Assembly: GCA_016839165.1 (NCBI GenBank)
Contig: CP069300.1
Span: forward strand, 2,480,001 to 2,544,000
Length of the DNA: 64,000 nt
Source: Bradyrhizobium sp. PSBB068
GTDB lineage: Bacteria > Pseudomonadota > Alphaproteobacteria > Rhizobiales > Xanthobacteraceae
Direction of reading: 5' to 3'
A model generated the notes under the pieces. That model did no database searches, was not told the DNA's origin, and saw only the letters and a list, made by a program, of their open reading frames with translations. A program made the position numbers and the translations under genes. Shown piece after piece: positions 35,762-45,547 of the stretch (its first letter is position 1; each line of letters begins with the position of its first letter).

Positions 35762-36111
35762 GCGGCTCGCTCGTTGCGCATCCAGATTGGGGACGAGTAA
35801 ACCAGGACGCCGTGCGGTGAGCCGTTCAGCTGAATCCGGCCGGCGGTTCTGCGTCCGGCGTCAACAAGCGCCACAGGGGCCTTATCGGCACAACAGCCAT
35901 CGAACGCTCTGGTGGCATGGTCCGCTAGCAGGCATGTGCGCTTAGCTGCGCTTCTGGGCGCAGCGATCATTTCTTTGGAACTCGCGCCCGGCGGTAGTCC
36001 TTATTTTCCGTCGATTGAATCCGGTGAAAAATTGCGTCGAGAATTGAATAGGTTACCTTTGGATGTGACGACGTGCATTTTATGACAGTAGCTGGTCGAA
36101 TAGGGATAGCA
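35762..36111. promoter_or_regulatory. Upstream region of the first polysaccharide lyase gene
   Basis: No gene. The last 110 bases (36001-36111) are clearly AT-rich compared with the surroundings and are the likely promoter of the lyase gene. The shared element found before the other two lyase copies is not present here. Confidence 0.45.
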
Positions 36112-37020
36112 ATGAAGATAGTCTTGCCCTTCATCTTTGCGCTGACTGGGAGTGTGGCAAATATCGCTGGTGGATCGACGGCGCTTGGCGCCGATGCTAG
36201 TGATCAGAGGAAGCTGTTGGCTGAGGGGCCGTCCGCCGCTATTGACACTGTTGCTGGCGCCAACGGGAGTACGGCTAGTACAAGAACAGCTGCTCCGTCG
36301 ATCACGTCGTTCTCCGGCAAGCCGCGAACCCGCTTTCAGATCGGCGAGGATGCCTACGGCGTTCACGTTGCTGACCAGAGCTACAGTCTGACCAATCCTG
36401 CTCCTCAAACCCTGCGCTTCGAGGTCCACAAGGGCGACTATGCCTGGTACGACAGCGCGTCTGTCGATCGTGCCGAGATCAATTCCGCGGTGACCTATCC
36501 TGCCGGCACGCCCATCACGCTTACCTACCAGTTCATGGTGGAGGCGAACGGCAGCAACGGAGCGTTCGTGAACAGCGCGACCGGCTGGTTCATCGTCGGA
36601 CAGTGGCACAACGACGACGACGCCTCGGGTGTGGGAACCTCACCTCCGGTCGCGCTGAATATGCAAGGCGATCACCTGCAGGTGCTCGTACGCTACTGTC
36701 CGCCCGGCAAGAGCCCGAGCAACGGTGCGGGCTTCGTCGTCACCAAGACGCTCTGGACCGACCCGACCCCGGTCGTGACCGGCCAGTATCACGACGTGAA
36801 AGTGCAGGCCCGATTCTCGAATGATGCCACTGGTTACCTGAAAGTCTGGATCGATGCGGCACCGGTCGTGAACTACAGCGGACCGCTAGGCTATGGGGTC
36901 GGCACCAATTGGGGATACGGAATTTATCGGTCGTCGGCGCCCGAGATTGCTGCCGTCAATTATCGGCGTTTGACGATAACGAGCGGCTCGTTAACGCCCA
37001 TATCGTCAGGGCAGCCATGA
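36112..37020 (+). CDS. Secreted polysaccharide lyase (heparin-lyase-I-like fold)
   Basis: A 302-residue protein; the ATG at 36112 has AGGGA upstream and begins a Sec signal peptide (MKIVLPFIFALTGSVANIAG). The mature part matches the jelly-roll polysaccharide lyase family: TLRFEVHKGDYAWYD, SVDRAEI, TGWFIVGQWHNDD, VVNYSGPLGYG and a C-terminal YGIYRSSAPEIAAVNYR. It is a paralogue of the proteins at 52420 and 63824, which have no signal peptide. Such enzymes cut acidic polysaccharides; in an exopolysaccharide locus it probably trims or degrades the cell's own polymer. Confidence 0.85.
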   Translation: MKIVLPFIFALTGSVANIAGGSTALGADASDQRKLLAEGPSAAIDTVAGANGSTASTRTAAPSITSFSGKPRTRFQIGEDAYGVHVADQSYSLTNPAPQTLRFEVHKGDYAWYDSASVDRAEINSAVTYPAGTPITLTYQFMVEANGSNGAFVNSATGWFIVGQWHNDDDASGVGTSPPVALNMQGDHLQVLVRYCPPGKSPSNGAGFVVTKTLWTDPTPVVTGQYHDVKVQARFSNDATGYLKVWIDAAPVVNYSGPLGYGVGTNWGYGIYRSSAPEIAAVNYRRLTITSGSLTPISSGQP

Positions 37021-37215
37021 CCCGCGCTGCGCAGCGTCACTGCGGCTCAGCTCCCGAGCCCGGACCGATGTGGCCTGCCGAGCGGAGCCGGTCTGCCAGT
37101 CGCCTTGGCGTACCCGCGCAAAGCGGCCACTTCGGCGATACTCAGGTGGTCTGAACTATGGGCATTCTGCGACGGGGATCACGCGTCAGCTGAAGCGCGG
37201 AGAGAACAAGTTTCC

Positions 37216-38475
37216 CTATTTGCCCCTCAGCTTGAATACCTTTTCATAAGCGGCCAGAAGCTTCGTCGATGCGTGATGCCAGGCGAGTTCGCCATTAATT
37301 CTGCTCTGACCGAATGCGCCCATGGCTTCGCGCCGCGCCGGATCTTCCAAAAGCTCCAGTATTTTATCGCCGAACTCGGCGGTGTCCGCATTCTGGACAT
37401 ACAACGATGCCTCTCCTGCGGAAAAGCGGCCTTCCGTGAGATCAAACTGGACGATGGGCTTGCCCAACGTCATGTACTCCATGATTTTGTGCATCGTCGA
37501 TTTGTCGTTCATCGAACTGGGGCGGTCCGGATTTACACAGACGTCCGCCGTCGACAGAATTGTGAATAGCGTATCGTCATCGACCCGGCCCGTGAACGTG
37601 ACCACATCGTCCAGTTCTAGCGCCACTGCGAGCTTCTTGAGCTCCTCCAATTCGCGTCCGCCTCCGACGATCACGAACTGGATATCATCGCGGTTCCGAA
37701 TGCTGCGGATGTGCTTGATTGAATCCAGCAGCAGGTCGAGCCCCTCCTGTCTCGCGATAACACCGACATATCCGACGAGATACTTGCGCCCCTTCTTCCA
37801 GGCGGGGTCGGGTGGAAGCGAGCGAACGCGGGAAACATTCGGAGCGGAGCGGACAACGAACACGCGATCGGGGCTCATTCGGCCCCGCTCGATCGCAATC
37901 GAGCGATACGATTGGTTGGTCGCGATCGATACGTCCGCCAATGCGAACGTAACGCGTTCAAGCAGAACCATGACGCGCCAAAGAAAACCACGACGTCCAA
38001 ATTTCGCCTCGTAGAGCTCAGGATTGACGTCGTGCTGATCGAAAACAAAGGACTTTCCGAACAGAAACTTATGAAATGCACCAACCAGGAAGATGAGATC
38101 GGGCGGATTGCACGCATGGATCACATCAAATCCGCGCGTGGCCAGAATTCTCACGCTCAACACGAATTCCCAGAACAGCGCCACGCTGTACTCGACCGCA
38201 TAACCCAGCACCCCACGGCCTTCTTCAGGCATCCAGTGGCGATAGACTGCGATTCCCTCGAGCATCTCGAACGAGGCCGTTGCGCCCGGTCCCTTGGGAC
38301 AGATCACGGACACCTCGTAGCCATGCCGCGCCAACGTGCTCGCTTCCGACCATACCCGGCCGTCGAACGGTACTGGAAGATTTTCGACGATAATCAGCAC
38401 TCGGCCACAAACCGAGCCAACGCTCGCCAATTCGGATTCGCGCGTAACGGCGTCGTCACGAGAGAGTGTTGACAT
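37216..38475 (-). CDS. Glycosyltransferase, family 4-like (GT-B)
   Basis: A 419-residue protein. The ATG at 38475 overlaps the 3' end of the dehydrogenase gene by 20 bases, which indicates translational coupling. Features: RVLIIVENLPVPFDGRVW at the N-terminus, YLVGYVGVIARQEGLDLLLD and STMHKIMEYMTLGKPIVQFD in the donor domain. The sequence is of the WcaL/WbnE-like type common in exopolysaccharide loci. Sugar specificity is unknown, although its partner gene makes a uronic-acid-type donor. Confidence 0.88.
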   Translation of the reverse strand: MSTLSRDDAVTRESELASVGSVCGRVLIIVENLPVPFDGRVWSEASTLARHGYEVSVICPKGPGATASFEMLEGIAVYRHWMPEEGRGVLGYAVEYSVALFWEFVLSVRILATRGFDVIHACNPPDLIFLVGAFHKFLFGKSFVFDQHDVNPELYEAKFGRRGFLWRVMVLLERVTFALADVSIATNQSYRSIAIERGRMSPDRVFVVRSAPNVSRVRSLPPDPAWKKGRKYLVGYVGVIARQEGLDLLLDSIKHIRSIRNRDDIQFVIVGGGRELEELKKLAVALELDDVVTFTGRVDDDTLFTILSTADVCVNPDRPSSMNDKSTMHKIMEYMTLGKPIVQFDLTEGRFSAGEASLYVQNADTAEFGDKILELLEDPARREAMGAFGQSRINGELAWHHASTKLLAAYEKVFKLRGK

Positions 38476-39718
38476 CAATTACCCGCTTTGCATTCAGCGC
38501 CATTTGTTTCGCCCACCCTCTGGTATCAATGACAAGGTCGAACAGCTCCGATTCAGCGGTCGATTTCGGGATCAGCAGTTTGCGGAGCGCGGGCAAATTG
38601 GAGAACGCGTAGCCAAGGTTCTGCCCCAGCAGTTTCGATGGCTCGACATGTGGATCGTAGATCGACAGGCCGATATGCAAGCGGAGGAATTTGCGAGCCA
38701 GGTCGATATTGGGGCTCTCGCGAAGATCGTCGCTGTTCTCCTTGAACGCGAGCCCCAGCATAAGCACCCGTCCGCCGGGTTGAACCGCCTTTAGGCAATT
38801 CTCAAACAGGAAATTCTTGTGCTCATCGTTCGACCTGAGTACCGAGTCCACGAGCCAGGTATGCGCGCCAACGTCGCTTGCGATGTACTGGAGCGCGCGA
38901 ACGTCCTTTGGCAAGCATGAACCGCCGAATGCGCCGCCCGGCCTCAAATAGTAGGGTGAGATGTTGAGCTTGGTGTCAGAAACGAAAATCTTGTGAACGG
39001 TGGTCGCGCTAATGCCGAGCTTGTCGCAAACGCGACCGACTTCGTTGGCAAAGGCAATCTTGACTGCGTGAAACGAATTGTCGACGAATTTGGTCATCTC
39101 CGCCGTACGATAGGTCGTGTAGAACACCGGCACCGCGATGTTCGCGTTCAATTCGTCGAGGACCGTGCACCGTTCCCCGTCTCTCGTTCCGATCACGATC
39201 TTCGGTGGATTGAAGAAATCCTCTATCGCCACCGACTCGCGCAAGAATTCGGGATTGTAGACGACCTCGATGAGGTCGATCCTGCCGTTCAACGTGCTCT
39301 CGAAGATCGGAAGGACCAGATCCTCGATTGTGCCGGGCCGCATGGTGGAACGAAATACGACGGTTAACGTCGTCGTGCGCGTGGGCCCGATGAGGTCCGC
39401 GATCTGATGGGAGACTTCAGCGACAAAGCTCATGTTGTGGGATCCGTCCGGCGCGCTTGGCGTTCCCACGCACACTATTGCCAATGTGCAGCTGTCGAGC
39501 TGCCCGCTCGCGTCCTTCGTTGCACTCAGCAAGCGCTTTCTGACGGCGGACTCCACAAGTTGATCGAGGCCGGGTTCCGTGATTGGCGATTTCCCCGAGT
39601 TGACGATCGCGACCTTTTCATCGCTGATGTCGACGCCGATGACTTCGTGGCCTTGCCTGGCGAGGCAGGCGGCTGTCGTCATGCCCACGTAACCCAGTCC
39701 GAACACGGCTATTTTCAT
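38456..39718 (-). CDS. GDP-mannose/UDP-sugar 6-dehydrogenase (AlgD-like)
   Basis: A 420-residue nucleotide-sugar dehydrogenase that oxidises C6 of the sugar to a carboxylate using NAD. The Rossmann motif is IAVFGLGYVGMTTAACLARQ. The catalytic cysteine is Cys268 within GGAFGGSCLPKD, the same position as in Pseudomonas AlgD. Other AlgD-like pieces are GKSPITEPGLDQL, VVYNPEFLRES, and LGLAFKENSDDLRESP. I read it as a GDP-mannose dehydrogenase by resemblance, but UDP-GlcNAc or UDP-Glc cannot be excluded. It is the first gene of a two-gene minus-strand unit. Confidence 0.87.
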   Translation of the reverse strand: MKIAVFGLGYVGMTTAACLARQGHEVIGVDISDEKVAIVNSGKSPITEPGLDQLVESAVRKRLLSATKDASGQLDSCTLAIVCVGTPSAPDGSHNMSFVAEVSHQIADLIGPTRTTTLTVVFRSTMRPGTIEDLVLPIFESTLNGRIDLIEVVYNPEFLRESVAIEDFFNPPKIVIGTRDGERCTVLDELNANIAVPVFYTTYRTAEMTKFVDNSFHAVKIAFANEVGRVCDKLGISATTVHKIFVSDTKLNISPYYLRPGGAFGGSCLPKDVRALQYIASDVGAHTWLVDSVLRSNDEHKNFLFENCLKAVQPGGRVLMLGLAFKENSDDLRESPNIDLARKFLRLHIGLSIYDPHVEPSKLLGQNLGYAFSNLPALRKLLIPKSTAESELFDLVIDTRGWAKQMALNAKRVIDVNTLS

Positions 39719-40097
39719 TTTTATCCATCACGCTGACCAGGTTGCGTTGGCAACACCGGCGGCTGCTTAGGGGTTGGCTGCAAGGTCGACGGTTTCGTTC
39801 AGGGGTGGTCTGCGAACCCGCGCCCTGGATGGGTGTCAGGCATCCGCAATTCCCTCCAAAGTGCGCGAGGTCTCTAACTTGGGATCACAATAACGAGGAC
39901 TTCAAACCTGTGCCCAATTGTATGCGTTTAGGCCGGCGGAGCGCCTACTTTTTCGGGCTACCTATTCCGATTGCGGCAGGAGAAGGCGGACCGGAAAGGC
40001 TTCGTCATGATTGCGATGGAAGTTGATTGATTGTGAGCATCGCTGAGCGATCAGCCGGCCCGGAGCGGCTGGATAGGTCTCTTTGGTTCGTCTCCGG
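39719..40097. other. Stretch without a recognisable gene
   Basis: 379 bases upstream of the dehydrogenase gene and downstream of the deacetylase-like gene (both on the minus strand). It presumably contains the promoter of the dehydrogenase unit; no motif was identified. Confidence 0.3.
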
Positions 40098-41858
40098 CTA
40101 GGCGCGAATGCGAAGCAGGTAGCCGTAATTGTCACGAAGTTCGGATAGATATCGCCGAATGGCCACCCCGAACCGGTATCGGATCGGTTCTGAAGCCGGC
40201 GAGGCATCCAGCTGTTCGTGATAAACGCACCGTATGTCCGCAGAGCCGCCGGGAGGGACATCAATCATCAGTCGAACATGTCCATCGATGTATTCGTACG
40301 CGACCATGCCTTGGTTGACTTGGACGCCCTTCAAGTAAGCGGCCTGCGGTTCTTGTTTCATGATCCAGACCCGTCGCGTCATCGCCCCGCTGTTCTCGAA
40401 GAGGAGTCGTTCGGCCAGCATCTTTACGACGGTTGCGTTGCCGTTGGATTGAATGCTGTAGCTGTGGCAAACGGCATCCTCGAGCGGGCGCCAGCGGAGT
40501 TTCCATCGCAAGGATGCGAGCTGCCGGAGAAATGCCGCCAGTTCGCTACCGTGGCCGCGGAGAAGGTCGTGATGCCCGGCAATAAAGCACGGCTTGCCCA
40601 GGAGTCCGTCAAACGCGAAGTTTTCGACGCCGTGGTGCATGTATCGTCGGGTATAAATTGGGAAGCTCCCATACCTGACGATGGCAACACTCCAGAGATC
40701 TGCGAGTGTCGTTTCGTTCAGCGCGTCATCGGCTGGTGCGACCTCTGTGTTAACGGCCGCGACGAAGCCATTTCGCTTGAGCGCCGAGGCCGCCTCAGGC
40801 GAGAATGCCCCTTGCGGGAAAACCATCACGTTTTCGTGGTCGAGCGCAGTCCTGTCGCGAAGGGCCTGCATCCGAAGTCGCGCGGTCTTCAGCTTTCGGT
40901 CGAGCTCCTCAGGTGAGCGGGCTGCAAATTCACCACGTGTGTGATCGCAGCCGTGCACGCAGACGGACAGTTTCCCACTGCTTTTCTGGAAGGCGGCAAC
41001 AGTGTCGCGATTTGTTCGTCGCCAGTTCCATGGAATAAAGGCGATGGTCGTTGCGAATGTCAGTTTGTCAGCCAGCTGCAGCAGTTCGCTAAAATCGAGG
41101 AGACCGTACCGTGGCCACAGAGGCGGATCGTCAATGATCAGGCAAGCGCTTGTCTCTGCGGTCGTCGCGCAAACGCCGCGGAACGCCCACTTCAGATACA
41201 TGACAATTGGTACCGCGCCGGCGAAGCATTTCTTCACATCAAAATACGTTGCGGTGCGTTCGTGAATGTCCACCATCGCCGGGGAAGAGCCGGCAAAGAA
41301 GCGGACACCGGAATATGTGAACCCGACAAACAGGTCGCCCTCGGGAGCACCCACGATGCTCTGCACGTTGCCATTATGAATGACGAGCGCGGTATCGGCG
41401 GCGGCGCGCTCCACTTGGATCTGTAGTCCCGACATTGGGCCGCAGATTTCGGGAAGAGCATCGGTGACCGATACGGTCATTGGGGACTGGCCAGAGCCGC
41501 GGATCTCCGCCTCGGGGTCTCCAGTGATCTGGCGCAACAGAGCCCTGCAGGGATCTGCGGCTTGAAATCCATAAACGAAGATCGAACTGGCCGCTGCCAG
41601 CCAGGCCGGAAGCGCCTCTGTCTTGCAGCGCTGCAGGACTTGGGCGAGACAGGGCGCGGAAGCGAGGATAGAGAACTGCGGATGGCCTGCTGTCAGCGCG
41701 GCTGCATGGTTACCGTCCGCTTCGGCGACTGTCAGCGCCGTCCATGGAATTTCAAAGAAATCGAGAATTGCCGCCAGGTTGCAATCATTGGGCGATGGTA
41801 CGTCGCCGCGGAGCAGGAGTGCGATCGAGGAGCCTTTGTCCATAGCGTCAATGTTCAT
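40098..41858 (-). CDS. CE4 (NodB-like) polysaccharide deacetylase-like protein
   Basis: A 586-residue protein without signal peptide. The N-terminal 225 residues have no recognised domain. The second part carries CE4 motifs: paired Asp243-Asp244 (ACLIIDDPPLW), the His302/His306 pair (VCVHGCDHTRGEF), and VMVFPQGAFSPEA. These residues coordinate the metal in CE4 deacetylases, which remove N- or O-acetyl groups from sugars. The C-terminal 130 residues look beta-rich (VRLMIDVPPGG). The lack of a signal peptide is unusual for a polymer-acting enzyme and may mean a cytoplasmic lipid-linked substrate. Confidence 0.7.
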   Translation of the reverse strand: MNIDAMDKGSSIALLLRGDVPSPNDCNLAAILDFFEIPWTALTVAEADGNHAAALTAGHPQFSILASAPCLAQVLQRCKTEALPAWLAAASSIFVYGFQAADPCRALLRQITGDPEAEIRGSGQSPMTVSVTDALPEICGPMSGLQIQVERAAADTALVIHNGNVQSIVGAPEGDLFVGFTYSGVRFFAGSSPAMVDIHERTATYFDVKKCFAGAVPIVMYLKWAFRGVCATTAETSACLIIDDPPLWPRYGLLDFSELLQLADKLTFATTIAFIPWNWRRTNRDTVAAFQKSSGKLSVCVHGCDHTRGEFAARSPEELDRKLKTARLRMQALRDRTALDHENVMVFPQGAFSPEAASALKRNGFVAAVNTEVAPADDALNETTLADLWSVAIVRYGSFPIYTRRYMHHGVENFAFDGLLGKPCFIAGHHDLLRGHGSELAAFLRQLASLRWKLRWRPLEDAVCHSYSIQSNGNATVVKMLAERLLFENSGAMTRRVWIMKQEPQAAYLKGVQVNQGMVAYEYIDGHVRLMIDVPPGGSADIRCVYHEQLDASPASEPIRYRFGVAIRRYLSELRDNYGYLLRIRA

Positions 41859-42545
41859 CCGGGGGGCCTCATCTCTTGGTAAGGCCGTCAGGCCTTCCGG
41901 AGATCATTCGTGCCCCCGCGCTTCTGCAGCAGTTTTGAGGAGTCCTATACGAAGGGGCGCCACGTTTCCACCGAAGGACAGATGCGCAATGGTCGCTCCG
42001 GCCAACTAATCCGCGGTAGGCGATAGGACGACCTTGTCATGATCCGATCTGGCCCCTCGTGGTGGGGCGATTTGTGAATCCCGACGTGAGCGTGGATTTT
42101 CATTCGCAGCGCTGACATTTGGCGCGAGCCCTGCCTCGGGCACAAGACGATCCCCCGGGGTGCCGCAGACGAATCAGGACGTCAGGCATTCCCGCAGGCC
42201 TGATGCGAGGACGGCCAGGTGCTGTTGATCTCTGTCCGAACTCGCCAGCCGGCATTGAAAGCCGAAAAGGCGATGCATTACAACGCGGTGCGCCAACTCT
42301 TTGACGCACCCGGTCCGGCCATTGCGCAACGTGCGAAGCTCTCCGGCTCCCGCTGCAAGGGCGGGGGTACCCCCGATGGGCGTGGGTCATAATCCGTGTT
42401 CTACAGCGGCGCGCGCGCTCAACCGGCTATCCTGCTCGAACGCACGCTAAGGCCTTCAAACAGGGAGCCATCATGGCGAGATAACCGTGCTCGTAAGGAT
42501 ACTGACGTTCACCATTGCTTTCCTCTGGCGTGATCGTGGCAAAAC
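41859..42545. other. Divergent intergenic region without a recognisable gene
   Basis: 687 bases between the start of the deacetylase-like gene (minus) and the start of the oxidoreductase operon (plus). Promoters for both must lie here. No open frame has protein character and no operator was identified. Confidence 0.35.
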
Positions 42546-43694
42546 ATGTCGAAACAATTATTTTCCAAACTCGTTCATACTCACAACCAGGCCGCCGGCG
42601 CGGAAATTTTGACCGCAAAAGCCGAGCCATCGCTCGCAGTCATCGGTTGCGGCTACTGGGGCGCAAAGCACATCCGCGTTGGCCACGATATCGGCGCAAG
42701 AGTGTCGATGGCCGTCGACATGGGCTCTGACAGGCTGGAATACATCAAGTCACAGTATCCCTCTGTCGCTGTTGCGCGTGATATCGACGCGATCCTGAAT
42801 AACTCTTCCATCGACGGCGTGATTATCGCCACCCCCGCCGTGACGCACTTTGAGATGGCGCGGGCCGCGCTCCAGGCCGGAAAGCACGTGCTCGTCGAGA
42901 AGCCGTTGGCCATGACGAGCGCGCATTGTCGCGAACTGATTGCGATAGCCGAGGAGCGGGAGCGTGTGCTGATGGTTGGGCACACGTTCGAGTATCACCC
43001 GGCGGTGAGTGTCATGCGTCAAATGATCCGGAGCGGCTCTCTCGGCGAACTCTACTACATCGACTCGCGGCGCCTGAATCTCGGTCTCTACCGGCCCGAT
43101 GCCAACGTCCTGTGGGACTTGGCGCCACACGACCTTTCCATCATCTTCTTCCTGCTCGAGGAAGCCGCGCAGAACATCGGCGCCTGGGGCTGCGCGCACG
43201 TCTTGCCGGAAGTTGAGGATGTTGTTTACGCAAAGTTGGGCTTCAAGAGCGGACCGACCGCCCATGTGCACGTTTCGTGGTTGGACCCCGTCAAGGTGCG
43301 CCAGGTCACGGTCGTCGGAAGCGATGCGATGCTGGTGTTCGACGACGTGGAGCCGTCGGAGAAGGTGCGCGTCTATCAGAAGCGCTTCAGGCCGCGGATC
43401 AACGGCGACTCGTACGCCGACTTCCAGTCAGCCTATCATCATGGCGACGTACATATCCCCGCGATATCGAGCAGCGAGCCGCTAAAGCTCGAGTTGCTCG
43501 ATTTTGTCAACGCGATCAAGACTGGCGCACAGCCCGTTGCGAGCGGTGCACATGGCCTGCGGGTTGTCGAAGCGCTCGAAGCTGCATCGGAGTGTCTACG
43601 GCTCAACCAGGAGCACCGTGTCGGCGCGACACATCAACCGGCGTTTTTGCGGCGGAACGCGTCGGCGGGGGCCGCCGAAATTGTCGTTGGATGA
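42546..43694 (+). CDS. Gfo/Idh/MocA-family sugar oxidoreductase (WbpB/WlbA-like)
   Basis: A 382-residue NAD(P)-dependent dehydrogenase with the Rossmann motif LAVIGCGYWGAKH near residues 30-42 and the family EKP motif (HVLVEKPLAM, Glu118-Lys119-Pro120). The C-terminal domain has WDLAPHDLSIIFFLL. Together with the aminotransferase and acetyltransferase that follow, it fits 3-dehydrogenation of UDP-GlcNAcA in the WbpA-B-E-D pathway to UDP-2,3-diacetamido uronic acid (inference from gene set). The stop overlaps the next gene's start region, so these genes form an operon running to at least 49634. Confidence 0.82.
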   Translation: MSKQLFSKLVHTHNQAAGAEILTAKAEPSLAVIGCGYWGAKHIRVGHDIGARVSMAVDMGSDRLEYIKSQYPSVAVARDIDAILNNSSIDGVIIATPAVTHFEMARAALQAGKHVLVEKPLAMTSAHCRELIAIAEERERVLMVGHTFEYHPAVSVMRQMIRSGSLGELYYIDSRRLNLGLYRPDANVLWDLAPHDLSIIFFLLEEAAQNIGAWGCAHVLPEVEDVVYAKLGFKSGPTAHVHVSWLDPVKVRQVTVVGSDAMLVFDDVEPSEKVRVYQKRFRPRINGDSYADFQSAYHHGDVHIPAISSSEPLKLELLDFVNAIKTGAQPVASGAHGLRVVEALEAASECLRLNQEHRVGATHQPAFLRRNASAGAAEIVVG

Positions 43695-44340
43695 AGCCGT
43701 GCGATGGAAGGCGATCCCGCGGGAATTCGTTAAGCGGGTGCTGGACATTGCGGTCAGCATCACCGCGATCCTGATACTCGCCCCTGTACTTGTCGCGGTC
43801 TGGGTGGCGATCCGCCTCGACAGTCCCGGGCCGGCGTTCTTTTGCCAACGCCGGGTCGGGCTGGGCGAGAAGCGGTTCAATTGCTTCAAGTTCCGGACGC
43901 TACGTCATGAGGCCGACGAGAACGTCCATCGCGACGCCATTCGGCGGGCTTGGGCGAAGGAGGTTCTCTCGAACGACCCCAATGCCCCCTACAAGCTGAC
44001 AGATGATCCCCGAGTGACGCGTGTGGGGCGGTTGCTGAGGCGAACCAGTATCGACGAGCTACCGCAACTCCTCAACGTACTGCGAGGCGAAATGAGCATT
44101 GTCGGTCCACGGCCAGCGATTCCCTATGAACTTGAGTACTTCCGCGAATGGCATCACAGACGTCATCTCGTGAAGCCCGGCATCACCGGACTTTGTCAGG
44201 TTCGTGGCCGCGGTCGACTCTGCCCGGAGGCGATGCTCGAGATGGATGTCGAATATGCGATGAACTGGACCCTGTGGACCGACCTGAAGTTAATTGCTCT
44301 GACAGTTCCCGCGGTGCTGCGGGGCCACGGCGCTCGATAG
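43687..44340 (+). CDS. Initiating sugar-phosphate transferase (ExoY/WcaJ family)
   Basis: A 217-residue bacterial sugar transferase that would attach the first sugar-1-phosphate to undecaprenyl phosphate. One membrane segment lies near residues 18-40 ([20 protein letters not shown]), followed by the conserved [44 protein letters not shown] and PGITGLCQV motifs. The start is uncertain: TTG 43681, TTG 43687 or GTG 43699 all overlap the preceding gene; the frame is open further but the extension is not family-like. It is the only priming transferase in the window. Confidence 0.88.
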   Translation: MDEAVRWKAIPREFVKRVLDIAVSITAILILAPVLVAVWVAIRLDSPGPAFFCQRRVGLGEKRFNCFKFRTLRHEADENVHRDAIRRAWAKEVLSNDPNAPYKLTDDPRVTRVGRLLRRTSIDELPQLLNVLRGEMSIVGPRPAIPYELEYFREWHHRRHLVKPGITGLCQVRGRGRLCPEAMLEMDVEYAMNWTLWTDLKLIALTVPAVLRGHGAR

Positions 44341-44381
44341 GTTCTCAAGTAACAGAGATGGAATCTGGTGAGGTGCGAATA

Positions 44382-45545
44382 ATGAAAATTCCGTTCGTAG
44401 ATCTCAAGGCACAATATGCGACGCTGAAGGATGAGGTAGCCGACGCAATTCGGGGCGTGCTCGAGTCCGCGCAATTCATCGGTGGCGAGGCAGTTGCTTC
44501 GTTCGAAAGAGACTTTGCCGCGTATTGCCAGGTGCCCTATGCGCGCGGCGTGGCAAGCGGAACGGACGCGATTCATCTGGCGCTGCGGGCCTTGGGTGTT
44601 GGCCATGGTGACGAGGTGATTACGACCGCTCATACTTTCATCGCCACCGCCGCCGCCATCGTAGCGACGGGAGCGCAGCCGGTTTTCGTCGATATCGATC
44701 CCGATACCCACACGATCGATCCGAGGATGATCGAGCGGGCCCTGACAAGCCGCACGAAGGCGATCGTTGCAGTTCACCTCTTTGGCCAGCCCGCGGACAT
44801 GGGTCCGATCAAGGACCTCGCACGACGGCGCGGTCTGTTTGTAATTGAAGACGCTGCCCAGGCGCATGGAGCCGAGTATCAGGGGATCCGAACCGGGGCG
44901 CTCGGCGATGTCGCCTGTTTTTCGTTTTACCCGGGGAAGAATCTCGGAGCATACGGTGATGGAGGAGCGGTCACCACCAACAGCGCAGCGATCGCCGAGC
45001 GGATCGAACGATTGCGCGACCATGGTCGAACCACGCACTACAACCACGCCGAGGTCGGGTTCAACAGCCGGCTCGATGCTCTTCAGGCCGCAGTTCTGCA
45101 AGTCAAGCTCCGGCGTCTGGATGAGTGGAACGACCACCGGCGGCGTGCTGCGGAATGGTACACTGCGGAGTTGACGCACGCGAGCGTCGGGACGCCGTTC
45201 GTCCGAAAGGGATCCACCCACGTCTACCATTTGTACGTGATCACGACCAACGAGCGGGACGCAATGCGCAATAGGCTCGACGAGGTCGGCGTGGCGAGCG
45301 GAATCCACTATCCGTTGCCGCTCCACCTACAGCCTGCGTTTGCTTATCTCGGCTACAAGCAGGGCGATTTGCCGTGCTGCGAAGCGATGGCTGCGCAATC
45401 ATTGTCTCTTCCCATGTTCCCGGAGCTCACGCGCGACCAGGTGCGCGATATCACTGCGATTGTGCGTGCTGTTGCCGATCGGAAAAGCCATAGGGAACCG
45501 CAGCGGAAGCCCGTCGCGATGCACGCGGATGGCGGGAAGGTGTGA
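44382..45545 (+). CDS. DegT/DnrJ/EryC1 aminotransferase (WbpE-like)
   Basis: A 387-residue PLP-dependent sugar aminotransferase. The ATG at 44382 has GAGGTG upstream and gives the classical N-terminus MKIPFVDLKAQYATLKDEV. The PLP lysine is Lys186 in SFYPGKNLGAYGDGG, and Asp157 is in VIEDAAQAHGA. It would convert a keto sugar nucleotide to an amino sugar; by gene context the 3-keto product of the preceding dehydrogenase. It is followed three bases later by the acetyltransferase gene. Confidence 0.9.
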   Translation: MKIPFVDLKAQYATLKDEVADAIRGVLESAQFIGGEAVASFERDFAAYCQVPYARGVASGTDAIHLALRALGVGHGDEVITTAHTFIATAAAIVATGAQPVFVDIDPDTHTIDPRMIERALTSRTKAIVAVHLFGQPADMGPIKDLARRRGLFVIEDAAQAHGAEYQGIRTGALGDVACFSFYPGKNLGAYGDGGAVTTNSAAIAERIERLRDHGRTTHYNHAEVGFNSRLDALQAAVLQVKLRRLDEWNDHRRRAAEWYTAELTHASVGTPFVRKGSTHVYHLYVITTNERDAMRNRLDEVGVASGIHYPLPLHLQPAFAYLGYKQGDLPCCEAMAAQSLSLPMFPELTRDQVRDITAIVRAVADRKSHREPQRKPVAMHADGGKV

Positions 45546-45547
45546 CG

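Noticed and set aside
35668..35970. Minus-strand frame downstream of the glycosyltransferase at 34604
   Set aside because: It overlaps the end of that gene, has no ribosome binding site and no protein-like pattern.
43504..43686. N-terminal extension of the initiating sugar transferase
   Set aside because: It lies inside the preceding oxidoreductase gene and is basic, low-quality sequence unlike the family.
44196..45326. Long minus-strand frame opposite the aminotransferase
   Set aside because: Antisense shadow of a conserved PLP enzyme gene.
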